Notes under the pieces: model-generated
What the model was told of the DNA's origin: nothing
Database searches by the model: none
What the model saw: only the letters and a program-made list of their open reading frames with translations
Assembly: GCF_014651075.1 (NCBI RefSeq)
Contig: NZ_BMWE01000005.1
Coordinates: 62,001-126,000 of the forward strand
Reading direction: 5' to 3'
Source of the DNA: Streptomyces djakartensis
Lineage (GTDB): Bacteria > Actinomycetota > Actinomycetes > Streptomycetales > Streptomycetaceae
DNA: 64,000 bases
Shown: positions 9,258-19,061 of the stretch, piece by piece
Layout: each line of letters begins with the position of its first letter
How positions within the stretch are numbered: the stretch's first letter is position 1
Translations under genes and position numbers: made by a program

Positions 9258-10672
9258 GCCTGCCTCAGCCGCTTCCAGACGGCCTTCGCCGCGTTGTGCC
9301 CCGACATTCCGTGCACACCGGGACCCGGCGGGGTCGCCGACGAACAGATGAAGACGGCCGGGTGGGGGGTCGTGTACGGGGACAGGGTGAGCTTCGGGCG
9401 CAGCAGGAGCTGGAGGCCGGATACCGCGCCGGAGGCGATGTCCCCGCCGACGTAGTTGGCGTTCCGGGCGAACAGTTCGGCCGGTCCCGCGGTGGCGCGG
9501 GCCAGGACACGGTCGCGGAACCCGGGAGCGAAACGCTCCAGTTGGCGCTCTATCGCGTCCGTGAGGTCACCGGTCCAGCCGTGCGGGACATGCCCGTAGG
9601 CCCAGAAGACGTGCTTGCCCGCCGGTGCCCGGGTGGGGTCGACGATGCTCGGCTGGACCGTGATCAGGAACGGTTTCCCGGGGGCCCGGCCCTCCCGGGC
9701 CGCCGCGCGCAGGGCCGCCCCGATCTCCGCGCGGTCGGCGCCGATCTGGACCGTGCCGGCGGAGCGGGCCTCCTTCGCGGTCCAGGGCACGGGGCCGTCC
9801 AGCGCGTAGTCGATCTTGAAGACGCCCGGTCCGTAGCGGTAGCCGGCGTAGTGGTCGCCGAAACCGGCGATGCGGGCCAGGGCCGTGGGCGAGGTGTCGA
9901 AGACATACGCCCTGGCCGGCGGCAGGTCGTCGAGGCGCTTGACCTCGTAGTCGGTGTGGACGCTGCCGCCGAGGTCCAGCAGCCGGGCGGTGAGGGCGTC
10001 GGAGATGGCCTGGGAGCCGCCGCGGGCGACGGGCCAGCCCCGGGCGTGCGCCGCGAGGGCGAAGACCAGGCCGATGGCTCCGGTGGCGAAGCCTCCGAGT
10101 GGTGCCATGACATGGGCGACGAGCCCGGCGAACAGGGCCCTGGCCGGCTCGTCGCGGAAGCGGCGCATCAGCAGGGTCGACGGGGGCAGGCCGACCAGGC
10201 CGAAGCGGGCGAGGGTGACCGGATCACGGGGCAGCGCGGTGAGCGGCAGGGACATGAAGTCGCGTGCGAGGACGTCCCACTTGGGCAGGAAGGGCTCGAC
10301 GAGCCTGCGGTACGCCCCGGCGTCGCGCGGCCCGAAGGAGGCGGCCGTCTCGCCGACCGAACGGGCCAGCACGGCCGCCGTGCCGTCCGGGAAGGGGTGC
10401 GCCATGGGGAACTCGGCGTGCAGCCACTCCAGGCCGTGGCGCTCGAGCTGCAGGGCGCGGAACGCGGGTGAGTTGATGGCCAGCGGGTGGGCCGCTGAAC
10501 ACGGGTCGTGCCGGAACCCGGGCAGGGTGAGCTCCTCGGTACGGGCTCCGCCGCCCACCGTGGCCTGGGCCTCGAAGACGGCGACGGAGAAGCCCCGGCG
10601 GGCCAGTTCCACGGCGGCGGTCAGTCCGTTCGGTCCCGCACCCACCACGACGGCATCGAGCATCGACGGCAC
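9254..10672 (-). CDS. Phytoene dehydrogenase-like FAD oxidoreductase
   Basis: A 472-residue flavoprotein of the phytoene desaturase/monoamine oxidase-like superfamily. The N-terminus has the Rossmann dinucleotide motif [17 protein letters not shown] followed by the FEA and [10 protein letters not shown] elements that bind FAD. The C-terminus has the [22 protein letters not shown] segment typical of the family. The substrate is unknown; there are no carotenoid synthesis genes around it. The GTG at 10672 has AAGGGG upstream; an ATG at 10663 is an alternative. Its stop overlaps the macrodomain start. Confidence 0.85.
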   Translation of the reverse strand: MPSMLDAVVVGAGPNGLTAAVELARRGFSVAVFEAQATVGGGARTEELTLPGFRHDPCSAAHPLAINSPAFRALQLERHGLEWLHAEFPMAHPFPDGTAAVLARSVGETAASFGPRDAGAYRRLVEPFLPKWDVLARDFMSLPLTALPRDPVTLARFGLVGLPPSTLLMRRFRDEPARALFAGLVAHVMAPLGGFATGAIGLVFALAAHARGWPVARGGSQAISDALTARLLDLGGSVHTDYEVKRLDDLPPARAYVFDTSPTALARIAGFGDHYAGYRYGPGVFKIDYALDGPVPWTAKEARSAGTVQIGADRAEIGAALRAAAREGRAPGKPFLITVQPSIVDPTRAPAGKHVFWAYGHVPHGWTGDLTDAIERQLERFAPGFRDRVLARATAGPAELFARNANYVGGDIASGAVSGLQLLLRPKLTLSPYTTPHPAVFICSSATPPGPGVHGMSGHNAAKAVWKRLRQA

Positions 10673-10810
10673 CTGGACCCCTTCGTCAGCCGACGGCCAC
10701 TGAGATCAGGATATGCCGCGGGACGGACAGTCACCGGCCGCGGGTGAAATCCGGCGGGAAGGGCTCCCGGAATGCGATGTGCGCTACGGAACGTATACGG
10801 TGCGTGATGA

Positions 10811-11656
10811 TCAAGCTCCGTCGGCCAGCAGCGCCGCAACCCGGCGGGCCGTGGCCGCGTCGCGGGCCGCGGTGAACGGCAGGGCGTTGCCGCCGGTGAC
10901 GCGGAACGGCTCGCCCGCGAGGGTCAGATGGGCGCCGCCCGCCTCCTCGACCAGGAGCAGACCGGCCGCGTGGTCCCAGGCCGCTTCCCAGGAGAAGGCG
11001 GTCGCGTCGGACTCGCCCCGGGCGATGGCGAGATATTCGAGTCCGGCCGAGCCGCACGGGCGCGGTGCCACGCCGGCGGTGCGCAGGCCGAGCAGGGCGT
11101 GCTTCTGCTCGTCCGTCGTGTAGTCCGGGTGGGAGGTGGCCACGCGGAGGTCCCTGCCGGGCTCGGGCACGCCGGCGAACAGCCGCTCTCCGTCGAGGTA
11201 AGCGCCCTTGCCGCGCTGGGCGGTGGCGAGCCGGTCACGGGCGGGGGCGTAGGTCCAGGACGCGAGCAGGGTGCCGCCCTGGGCCAGCGCGACGAGCGTG
11301 CAGAACCCGGCGTCGCCGCGCACGAACTGCCGTGTCCCGTCGACCGGGTCGATGATCCAGACGGGGGCGTCGCCGCATATCGCCTCGTAAGACGCCGGGT
11401 TGGCGTGGACCGCCTCCTCACCGACGACGACCGAGCCGGGCAGCAGCGCGGCCAGCTCCTCGGTCAGGTACAGCTCGGCCTTGCGGTCGGCGTCCGTCAC
11501 CAGGTCGTGCGGGCCGCTCTTCTGATCCACCTCGTGTGCGGCGAGCCGGCGCCAGCGCGGCATGATCTCGGTGGCGGCCGCCCCGCGGATCGCCTCCTCG
11601 ACGTCGGAGGCGTGCTGGAGGAGAAACTCTTCGATGGTTTCGGTGCTTTCGATCAC
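10811..11656 (-). CDS. Inositol monophosphatase family protein
   Basis: A 281-residue Mg2+-dependent sugar/inositol phosphatase. Metal-binding signatures are visible: GEEA, WIIDPVDGTRQFVRG and the C-terminal WDHAAGLLLVEEAGG. The family includes inositol-1-phosphatase, fructose-bisphosphatase and histidinol-phosphatase members, and the sequence alone does not separate these. The GTG at 11656 fits homologous N-termini (IESTETIEEFL), although the GGAGGG just upstream lies unusually close to it. The upstream frame is Cys-rich and unlike the family. Confidence 0.85.
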   Translation of the reverse strand: MIESTETIEEFLLQHASDVEEAIRGAAATEIMPRWRRLAAHEVDQKSGPHDLVTDADRKAELYLTEELAALLPGSVVVGEEAVHANPASYEAICGDAPVWIIDPVDGTRQFVRGDAGFCTLVALAQGGTLLASWTYAPARDRLATAQRGKGAYLDGERLFAGVPEPGRDLRVATSHPDYTTDEQKHALLGLRTAGVAPRPCGSAGLEYLAIARGESDATAFSWEAAWDHAAGLLLVEEAGGAHLTLAGEPFRVTGGNALPFTAARDAATARRVAALLADGA

Positions 11657-11688
11657 CCCTCCATGACAACACGCGGCACTGACAATCC

Positions 11689-11714
11689 CCACCCGCCCGG
11701 TGCACCCCGGGTGG
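11689..11714 (-). terminator. Possible hairpin terminator after the GGT-like gene
   Basis: CCACCCG at 11689-11695 pairs with CGGGTGG at 11708-11714 (7 bp, 12-nt loop). It lies about 63 nt downstream of the gamma-glutamyltransferase-like stop codon and just upstream of the phosphatase start. There is no T-tract, as is usual in streptomycetes, so it may not terminate. Confidence 0.35.
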
Positions 11715-11777
11715 AATCCCGATGAACAGGAACACGGTTCGCAAGCCGGGGCGGCGGCCCGCCCGAAGTGCTCCGCC

Positions 11778-13604
11778 TCAGCGGCCGACCGCGTAACCCT
11801 GCGTGCCGCGCGGGTTGGCCGCCGCCGACAGGACCCCCGTCTCCGGGTCACGTGCGACCGCGCACAGACGGCCCTCCGACCAGGGTCCGCCGACGGTCAC
11901 CTGGTGGCCGCGCCGCCGCAGTTCCGCGACCACGGACGGGTCCGTGCGGGATTCCACGGTCACACTCCCCGGCCGCATGCCCCGCGGGTAGAAGGAGCCG
12001 GGGAAGCTGTCGTTGTGCCAGTTCGGCGCGTCGATCGCGCCCTGGAGGTCGAGGCCGCCGCGGACCGGGGCGCGCAGCGCGACCGCCAAAAAGAAGTGCG
12101 TCTGCCACTGGTCCTGCTGGTCCCCGCCGGGCGTGCCGAACGCCAGGACGGGTACGCCGTCGCGCAGCGCGATCGACGGGGACAGGGTGCTGCGCGGGCG
12201 GCGGCCCGGGGTGAGGGAGCCGGGCAGGCCCTCCTCCAGCCAGGCCATCTGCAGGCGGGTGCCGAGCGGGAAGCCGAGTTCTGGCACGACCGGGTTGGAC
12301 TGGAGCCAGCCGCCGCTGGGCGTGGCGGAGACCATGTTGCCCCAGCGGTCGACGACGTCGAGGTGGCAGGTGTCGCCCCGGGTGGTCCCGTCGGCGGCGA
12401 TGCCGGGTTCGCCCGGCACCGGATGCGCCGGGCTCCCGGCGACCGTCGGTTCGCCGATGCCCAGGGCGTCGAGGCCCTCCTGGGCTGCGCCCGCCGCCCG
12501 CGCGCGTGCGCTCAGACGCGGAGTGCGTCCGCCGGGGCTGCCGGGCCGCAGGTCGTGGCAGGCCCGCTCGCCGACGAGCGCGCGCCGGGCGGCGTTGTAC
12601 CCGTCGGACAGCAGGTCGTCGATCGGCGCCTCGGCGGCGTCCCCGTACCAGGCCTCGCGGTCCGCCATGGCGAGCTTGCAGTTCTCGACCAGGAGGTGGA
12701 CGTAGTCGGCCGAGCCGTACCGGGGCAGTTCGGGCGGGAGGAGGGCGAGTTGCTGGAGCAGGACCGGGCCCTGGCTCCAGGGCCCCGGCTTGCACACGGT
12801 CCAGCCGTTCCAGTCGTACGTCACCGGCGGCTCGTAGGTCGCGGACCAGGCGGCGAGGTCGGCGGCCGTGAGGGTGCCGCTGTGCCGTTCGCCGCTGGTG
12901 TCCATGGTGGGCCGGCCGGCCTGGCGTACCAGGGCCTCGGCGATGAACCCGGTGCGCCACACCTCCCGCGCGGCCTCGATCCCGGCGTCCCGGTTCCCGG
13001 CGCCGGCGGTTTCGGCGAGCAGGCGTTTCCAGGTGGCGGCGAGCGCGGGGTTGCGCAGGAGCTCACCGGGTCGCGGCGCCCTGCCGCCGGGCAGGTAGAC
13101 CTCCGCCGAGGACGGCCACTCGGTCTCGAACAGCTCGCGTACGGTCTCCACGGCCGCCCCGACGCGCTCCACGGGCGGGTGGCCGTGCTCGGCGTACCCG
13201 ATGGCGTACCGGAGGACCTCGGCGAGGGACTTGGTGCCGTGGTCGCGCAGCAGCAGCATCCAGGCGTCGAAGGCGCCGGGCACGGCGGCGGCCAGCGGCC
13301 CGGTGCCGGGGACCAGGTCCAGGCCGAGGCCCCGGTAGTGGGCGACCGTCGCCCCCGCCGGTGCGACGCCCTGCCCGCAGAGCACGCGTACCTCGCCGCC
13401 GGCCGGGGCGAGCAGGATCGGGACCTCGCCCGCCGGGCCGTTGAGATGCGGCTCGACGACGTGCAGCACGAACGCGCCCGCCACCGCCGCGTCGTAGGCG
13501 TTGCCGCCGTCCTCCAGGACGGCCATCGCCGTCTGTGAGGCGAGCCAGTGGGTGGAGGACACCATGCCGAAGGTGCCCTGGAGGGTGGGGCGGGTGGTGA
13601 ACAT
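11778..13604 (-). CDS. Gamma-glutamyltransferase family protein
   Basis: A 608-residue Ntn-hydrolase of the gamma-glutamyltransferase family, normally an autocleaving enzyme that moves or hydrolyses gamma-glutamyl groups. The predicted nucleophile is Thr412 in the motif GDTCH, matching the TTH junction of E. coli Ggt and followed by LDVVDRWGNMVSATPSGG. Unlike the second family member at 35071, it has no signal peptide, suggesting a cytoplasmic enzyme. The N-terminal block GGNAYDAAVAGAFVLHVVEPH is typical. Substrate specificity cannot be read from the sequence; some such homologues are cephalosporin acylase-like. Confidence 0.88.
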   Translation of the reverse strand: MFTTRPTLQGTFGMVSSTHWLASQTAMAVLEDGGNAYDAAVAGAFVLHVVEPHLNGPAGEVPILLAPAGGEVRVLCGQGVAPAGATVAHYRGLGLDLVPGTGPLAAAVPGAFDAWMLLLRDHGTKSLAEVLRYAIGYAEHGHPPVERVGAAVETVRELFETEWPSSAEVYLPGGRAPRPGELLRNPALAATWKRLLAETAGAGNRDAGIEAAREVWRTGFIAEALVRQAGRPTMDTSGERHSGTLTAADLAAWSATYEPPVTYDWNGWTVCKPGPWSQGPVLLQQLALLPPELPRYGSADYVHLLVENCKLAMADREAWYGDAAEAPIDDLLSDGYNAARRALVGERACHDLRPGSPGGRTPRLSARARAAGAAQEGLDALGIGEPTVAGSPAHPVPGEPGIAADGTTRGDTCHLDVVDRWGNMVSATPSGGWLQSNPVVPELGFPLGTRLQMAWLEEGLPGSLTPGRRPRSTLSPSIALRDGVPVLAFGTPGGDQQDQWQTHFFLAVALRAPVRGGLDLQGAIDAPNWHNDSFPGSFYPRGMRPGSVTVESRTDPSVVAELRRRGHQVTVGGPWSEGRLCAVARDPETGVLSAAANPRGTQGYAVGR

Positions 13605-13658
13605 GGGGCCTCTCGCTCGCTGTTCTCGTGCGGTGGTGCCGGTGGTGGCCCGGCTCCG

Positions 13659-16600
13659 TCATGTTCCACCGGCCGCACCGCAGACGGGATCCGAGGTTTC
13701 CGTCGCCGGTGGGACAGGCGTGTCCGGACCCGGGCCGGCTGCCGCCGGTACCAGGAGCACACCGGAAGCGCTCCCCGCCTCCGCCGAGGCTCGCGAGGTG
13801 GGAACCGCCGGCTTCGCCAGCACCACCAGGGGCACCTCGCCGGAAGGCGTCCCACCCGCCGCGTCGCTCTGCTGAAGGCAGGCCTGGAGCCGCCGCGACT
13901 GCACCTCGTCGAGGTCCACCGACCGGAGCGGGCCCAGGACCGTCTCAGCGTCCTTGTCGGCGAACGTCTCAGCGGTGCCGTCGGTGTAGCGCTCCAGCCA
14001 CTCCAGTGACCACTCCACGACCCGGCCTCTCTCGGCCGCCGACAGGTCCTCCACGCCGAGCAGGGCCCTGAGGAGGAAGCGGGACCGCCGCTCCGGCATA
14101 TGGCGCTCCAACCAGGCGAGGGACCAGGAGATCACCTTTGTGCGCTGCGCCAGTGTGACGTCCGGACGCGTCAGGAGGGCCTCCAGCACGAAGCTCACGT
14201 CGAGCCCGGTGGGGTCCGCCGACACCCGGGTGGTCACCAGGGAATCCACCGCGGCGGCCTGGTCGGCCGGCAGGTCCGAGCGCCCGGCGAGAATTCCCAG
14301 CACCCCCCAGGTTTTCGCCGTCTTCTGCTGTGAGATCCACCGGAGTGCGACATCGGCCAGCTTCCTGATCTGGGCCTCACTCAGATCCGTCCGGCCCCAC
14401 AGCGCCTGGAGTGTGTGGTAGAGCTGCGGCGAATGACTGTGGGTCTCCACCCAGGCGATGCCGGCGTCGAGCAGTTCGTCGAGCTCGGCCGGCTTGATCC
14501 GGTCGTGTTCGGCGAGCTGGGTCAGGATGCGCCGCACCGCACGGCTGGTCCCGTGGTCCCGCAGCCAGCCCATGGCCTGCGGAAGAACCCACTCCCATTC
14601 ATCGTCCGTCAGATCTTCGCGGGCCAGCAAGGGCGTGAGGACGAAGCCCGCCTCCTTCATCGAGCGATGGCGGGTGAGCCACGTGCGGGTGAACGCGACA
14701 GCGTCCCGCACCCGCCCCTCCACGAGGCCGGGGCATTCCAGCAGTCTTTCCAGGAGATAGAACGCCTTGGGTTCGGCACTCCAGCGCCGCAGCCAGCCGA
14801 GGGTCAGAAGGGCGCCCGCGTCGATCTGCTCCTCGTCCAGCCCGGCGTGGGAGAGGAGGGGCTCCAGCACGTGCCGGGCTCGCAGGAGCTCGCCATGTCT
14901 CACGAGCCACCGCTGAGCGTAGAACACCACGCCGCCGAGGTGCTCGTCCGTCACCCCGGGCACCTTCAGCAACCGCTGGATCAGGTGGGTGGCGGTGATC
15001 TCCGCCCAGTGCTCCTCCAGCCAGGCCAGGGCCGAGGTGACGGCTCTGCCGGTGAGGTCCCCCGCCAGCTCGGGATCCTTCAGCACGGAGTGCTCCAGCA
15101 CGGAGGTCAGCACCGGGAGCGCCTCCTCGTGCGTGGCCTTCTCCTCCAGCCACTCCACCCCGGAAACGAGTTCCCGCCGCTTGTCCTCGTCGTTGCGCGC
15201 CGCGCGTCCCCGGAGCACCCGCTGCAGCGCCAGAGCCTCGACCCGCGTGCCGGTGTTCTGCCGCTCGCGGACATCGGACAACTCGATGGCTCGCGCGCGC
15301 TGCTGGGGCGAGAGTTCGGCCCGCCCGAGCAGCTCCGGCAGGAGGCGCTCGGCCCCGGCCCCCGAGTAGCCCCGCTCCAGCCAGGCCAGGGCACCCTGAG
15401 CGGCGGTGCCGACCTGGTCCGCGGTCAGGTCGCGGCGCGCGAGCAGCACGGCGAACAGGCGCCCCGCGCTCTTCTCCTCCCGGAACCGCTCCAGCCACCG
15501 GACCGCGTGGAAGACAGCGGTCCGCGCCCGGCTGGGCGCCAGGCCGGGCCGTTCGAGAAGCGGCCGCAGGACGTGATCGGCGGTGTCGGCGAGGCCGTGC
15601 ACGCGCAGCCAGCACGTCGCCGAGGTGACGGCCTGCTCCGCCTGCTCGCCGGTGAGGCCGGGCCGGGCCAGCAGCCCGGGCAGGACGAAACTGGCGTCCT
15701 TGTCCTCCTTGTGCCGCAGCAGCCATTCGTTGGCGAAGGTGCTGACCCGGCCGGCCTCGTAGGCGGGAATCTCCTCCCGGGCGAGGAGGTCCTTCAGCAC
15801 GTACCCCGCCGCCTTGACCTGGCCGTGGGACTCCAGCCAGGACACCGCCTGTCCGATGGCCAGCCGGGCCTGTTCATCGGTGAGGTCACGCCGGGCCAGC
15901 ATCTCGGACAGGATGAAGCTGGCGTCCACCTCGCTCGCGTGGGCGACCAGCCACCGCCCCGCGAACCCGACCACGAGCTGCCGTTCCTCAGGAGTGAGGT
16001 CATCGCGCTCGAGCAGCCGGCGGATCAGGAAGTCGCCGTCGTCCTCCGTCGCGTGGGCGTCCAGCCACTGGCCCGCGAACCCGATCACGAGTCCTCGTTC
16101 CGCTGGGGTGAGAGCATCGTGCTCGAGCAGCCGGCCGATCAGGTAGTCGGAGGTCTTCTCCGTGGCGTAGGACGTCAGCCACCCCAGCGCGTGGGTGACC
16201 GCCTGCTGAGTCTGCTGGGGCGCTCCCCGCAGGCCCAGCAACCGGTACAGGACCCAGTTGGCATGCCGCGTGTCGCAGTGGTGCTCCAGCCACTCGAGGG
16301 CCAGCGTGGCGGCGTAACGGACCTCCTCGCGCGGCAGGTCGGGATGGGTCAGCAGCGCCGACAGGACCCTGGACGAGCTCTGGAGGGCGATGTGGTGGCC
16401 CACCCAGGTGTAGGCCGCCGCGATCACTCGGCGCACCTCGGAGGCGGTCAGATCGGTCCGCGCCAGCAGGGGATGGAGGACCGTTCCGGTCTGCCGCGCG
16501 GCCATCGAGCGTTCGCACCAGCGCAGGGCCGCCGGGACCGCCTTCCTGGCCTGCCGGACGGTGAGGTCGCTGCGGGCGACCAAGGCGCTCAGGACGTAGT

Positions 16601-19061
16601 GGGCTGTCTGGGACTCTCCGTGGAGGTTCACCCAGCCGATCGCGTTCTCCAGGGACGGGCTCAGCTCGGCCGGGAGGTCGGTTCGGCTGAGCAGCGGGCC
16701 CAGGACGTAGCTGGCGTCCTGTCGCGGGCCGTAGACCTCCAGCCAGCGCAGTGCCGCCGGGACGAGCAGGACCGCGCTTTCCGGGGGCAGGCGTGACAGG
16801 CCGCTGTGGAGCAGGTGGCGGAAGTCGGCGCGGTCGCCGTACTCCTCGAGCCAGGGGCCGGCGATGTTCTGCCAGTTCCGCATGGCGGCCTGCGACCAGG
16901 GCGGCCCCGCGACGAGCGCCCCGAGGGCATAGCTGCCCGCGTCGGCGTCGTGCCGCATGAGGTCGCCGATGGCCGGGGAGTTGTCCGAGAACCACTGATC
17001 GAGCAGCTCCGACACCGAGTCCCGGGGGGCGGGCGCCAGGTCGTTCATCAGCCGGGCGAGGTTCGTCGCGTAGCGCCCGATGGTCCGGGGGGTGGTCAGG
17101 CAACCGCCCAGCAGGGACCGGGCCCTTCGCCGGTCCGGGGTACGGGAGCCCGCCGGCAGGATCACCGACTCGACGAGCTGATCGCAGACGATGTCGTGGG
17201 CCGTGGCCAGGGTGTCGGCCGGGCCTCCGCGCTGCAGCCAGCCCAGGTCGACCAGGGTCTCCACCACCTCCTCCGCACCCGGCCTGTCCTCGGACGCCCG
17301 GGGCAGTGCCGCCTTGGCCGCCGCGACCACCTCGGCGTACTCCTGAGGACAGCTGGCCGCGGCGGCCGCGGCGGCCACCAGCAGGTCGGATGCCGAGGCC
17401 CGGTCGAAAGCGGTCGGCCTGCCACCGGACCCCTCCCTGCGGACCACGGCGAGGTCGTCCTCCTCCAGCCGGTTCCTGAGCCAGGTGGACAGCTCGCCGC
17501 TCGCCCTCAAACCGGAGACGTCCCGCAGGTCGCCGCCGACGAATCTTCGCTCCACCTCACGGGCGACCAGCAGCGCGATGATGGGCCGGTGGCCGCAGAT
17601 CTCCCACATGCGGTCCATGCCCAACGTGGCGACGGCGGTGGGCGCCAGCCTGGTCAGCGCCTGCTCTGCCACCAGCCGCTGGAATTCCTCGTCCTTCCTC
17701 AGCTCCTCCTCGTCGAAGAGCTCGTACAGGTGGATCTCGTCCGTCTTGCGCAGCCACCCGGGACGCGCCGTGGCCAGGAAGGCGACCTTGATCCCCTTGC
17801 GGCGCGCCTCCGGCAGGAGCTGGTATCGCAGGGTGGTCAGGTCGAGACGGGGGTCGGGATCGTTCTTCGTGAAGTAGTGGTGGAGGTAGTCCATCACCAC
17901 CAGGGCCGGGCTGTCCTCGGCCAGGACATGGCTGATGAGTTCGGTGGTCACGGACTCCTTCCCGCTGGGGCGCAGATGCAGCACGCGCCAGCCCTCGTCC
18001 AGCGCGACCCGGCCCACTTCGAGCACCGTCCGGGTCTTGCCGATGCCGGCCGCGCCGATGAGCAGCACCCCCCGGTCCTCGGACTCGCGCAGGCGCCGGA
18101 ACAGACGGGCCGGTTCAGTCCTGTGGTCCTGCCCCGGGGACACGTAGGGAAGGCATTCGGGGATGAGGTTCCGCTCGAATCCGCCGAGCCCCTCCACGAA
18201 GTTCTGCTGAGGAATCACCAGGGCCAGCGGATCACGCGCCGGGGGCGGCGGCTGGTCGGCTGCGCCGTCCGTGGCGGCGGGCTCGTCCTCGGTGTAGGCC
18301 CGGTTGCGGGCGAGCGGAATACGGAAACCGTCGCCGCGGCAGGCGATGCGCGGCTCGGGTACCTGGTGGCGGTCTTCGACCCTCCCCGCCAACCGGTTTC
18401 TGATCACCCTCAGGACATCGCCGGTCAGGAGGTGGCTCTGATCCTCGCCCCTGCGCCCCTCCTCGTCCAGAGGCCCCGTGATGCCGTGCTTGAGTACCTT
18501 CACCAGCTCGAGGGTGAAGACGCTGCCCTCCGGGAGGCACAGCGACTGCTCGGTCTCGGCAGCCGAGGTGAGGACGCAGGCCCCCTCGATGGCGAGTGCC
18601 GGGTCCGCCTCGCCCGGGTCCCCGCCGCCCATCCGCAGGGCCATCCCGCTGTAGCAGCAGTCGACGATGACGACCTTGCGCCGTGCCAGGGAGTTCTCGA
18701 CGTACCGCCTGACCCTGCTGTACTCGACCGAGTAGAAGTCCTGGTTGTGGCTCGACTTCTTGGTGGCGAGGAGCAGGTCCTGGCCGTCCGGTAAGTGGTG
18801 ACCGTGCCCGGCGTAGTAGACCAGGAGCAGGTCGGAGGCCTCTTGCGCGGCGGTGTGCACGGCGGCCAGGAACGCATCCCGCGAGCTGTCGGCTGGGAGG
18901 ACGTTGCAGTCCTCCCAACGTATCGCGTCCATCTCCGGATCGGTCAGCTGGGCGCGCAGCGCGGGGATGTTCTTACGGACTCCTTCGAGCTTGGGAAACC
19001 CGTCGAAGTCGTGGACACCGAAGAACACCGCCCTGGACGACGGGGCCGACCGATCGGTCAT
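13659..19061 (-). CDS. Caspase-NTPase-solenoid conflict effector
   Basis: A 1800-residue protein. Residues about 10-250 form a caspase-like peptidase with the catalytic His in YAGHG (H86) and Cys in DCCYSG (C136). Next is a STAND/AAA-like NTPase with Walker A GAAGIGKT at 336-343, Walker B LVVMD at 387-391, a sensor-like FLATARPG and a later GHRP motif. From about residue 740 to 1760 I count some 24 degenerate repeats of 37-38 residues with the pattern V-L-x-x-L-L-x-R-x-D-L-T ... W-L-x-x-H, an alpha-solenoid. The start ATG overlaps the EACC1 stop by 4 bp. In NLR-like conflict systems the repeats sense, the NTPase switches and the protease executes; that role here is inference. No transmembrane segment or HTH is seen. 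Confidence 0.85.
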   Translation of the reverse strand: MTDRSAPSSRAVFFGVHDFDGFPKLEGVRKNIPALRAQLTDPEMDAIRWEDCNVLPADSSRDAFLAAVHTAAQEASDLLLVYYAGHGHHLPDGQDLLLATKKSSHNQDFYSVEYSRVRRYVENSLARRKVVIVDCCYSGMALRMGGGDPGEADPALAIEGACVLTSAAETEQSLCLPEGSVFTLELVKVLKHGITGPLDEEGRRGEDQSHLLTGDVLRVIRNRLAGRVEDRHQVPEPRIACRGDGFRIPLARNRAYTEDEPAATDGAADQPPPPARDPLALVIPQQNFVEGLGGFERNLIPECLPYVSPGQDHRTEPARLFRRLRESEDRGVLLIGAAGIGKTRTVLEVGRVALDEGWRVLHLRPSGKESVTTELISHVLAEDSPALVVMDYLHHYFTKNDPDPRLDLTTLRYQLLPEARRKGIKVAFLATARPGWLRKTDEIHLYELFDEEELRKDEEFQRLVAEQALTRLAPTAVATLGMDRMWEICGHRPIIALLVAREVERRFVGGDLRDVSGLRASGELSTWLRNRLEEDDLAVVRREGSGGRPTAFDRASASDLLVAAAAAAASCPQEYAEVVAAAKAALPRASEDRPGAEEVVETLVDLGWLQRGGPADTLATAHDIVCDQLVESVILPAGSRTPDRRRARSLLGGCLTTPRTIGRYATNLARLMNDLAPAPRDSVSELLDQWFSDNSPAIGDLMRHDADAGSYALGALVAGPPWSQAAMRNWQNIAGPWLEEYGDRADFRHLLHSGLSRLPPESAVLLVPAALRWLEVYGPRQDASYVLGPLLSRTDLPAELSPSLENAIGWVNLHGESQTAHYVLSALVARSDLTVRQARKAVPAALRWCERSMAARQTGTVLHPLLARTDLTASEVRRVIAAAYTWVGHHIALQSSSRVLSALLTHPDLPREEVRYAATLALEWLEHHCDTRHANWVLYRLLGLRGAPQQTQQAVTHALGWLTSYATEKTSDYLIGRLLEHDALTPAERGLVIGFAGQWLDAHATEDDGDFLIRRLLERDDLTPEERQLVVGFAGRWLVAHASEVDASFILSEMLARRDLTDEQARLAIGQAVSWLESHGQVKAAGYVLKDLLAREEIPAYEAGRVSTFANEWLLRHKEDKDASFVLPGLLARPGLTGEQAEQAVTSATCWLRVHGLADTADHVLRPLLERPGLAPSRARTAVFHAVRWLERFREEKSAGRLFAVLLARRDLTADQVGTAAQGALAWLERGYSGAGAERLLPELLGRAELSPQQRARAIELSDVRERQNTGTRVEALALQRVLRGRAARNDEDKRRELVSGVEWLEEKATHEEALPVLTSVLEHSVLKDPELAGDLTGRAVTSALAWLEEHWAEITATHLIQRLLKVPGVTDEHLGGVVFYAQRWLVRHGELLRARHVLEPLLSHAGLDEEQIDAGALLTLGWLRRWSAEPKAFYLLERLLECPGLVEGRVRDAVAFTRTWLTRHRSMKEAGFVLTPLLAREDLTDDEWEWVLPQAMGWLRDHGTSRAVRRILTQLAEHDRIKPAELDELLDAGIAWVETHSHSPQLYHTLQALWGRTDLSEAQIRKLADVALRWISQQKTAKTWGVLGILAGRSDLPADQAAAVDSLVTTRVSADPTGLDVSFVLEALLTRPDVTLAQRTKVISWSLAWLERHMPERRSRFLLRALLGVEDLSAAERGRVVEWSLEWLERYTDGTAETFADKDAETVLGPLRSVDLDEVQSRRLQACLQQSDAAGGTPSGEVPLVVLAKPAVPTSRASAEAGSASGVLLVPAAAGPGPDTPVPPATETSDPVCGAAGGT

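Noticed and set aside
14415..16796. A 793-residue plus-strand open frame inside the caspase-solenoid gene
   Set aside because: It is a shadow: composition is Gly/Gln/Arg-rich without domain motifs, and the minus-strand frame has clear caspase, NTPase and repeat motifs. Similar antisense frames at 2688-4739, 45959-48487, 53640-57347 and 58326-61265 were dismissed for the same reason.
13659..19061. SARP/NB-ARC or LAL transcription regulator identity for the 1800-residue protein
   Set aside because: It has a P-loop NTPase and helical repeats like those regulators, but no HTH at either end and an evident caspase domain at the N-terminus.
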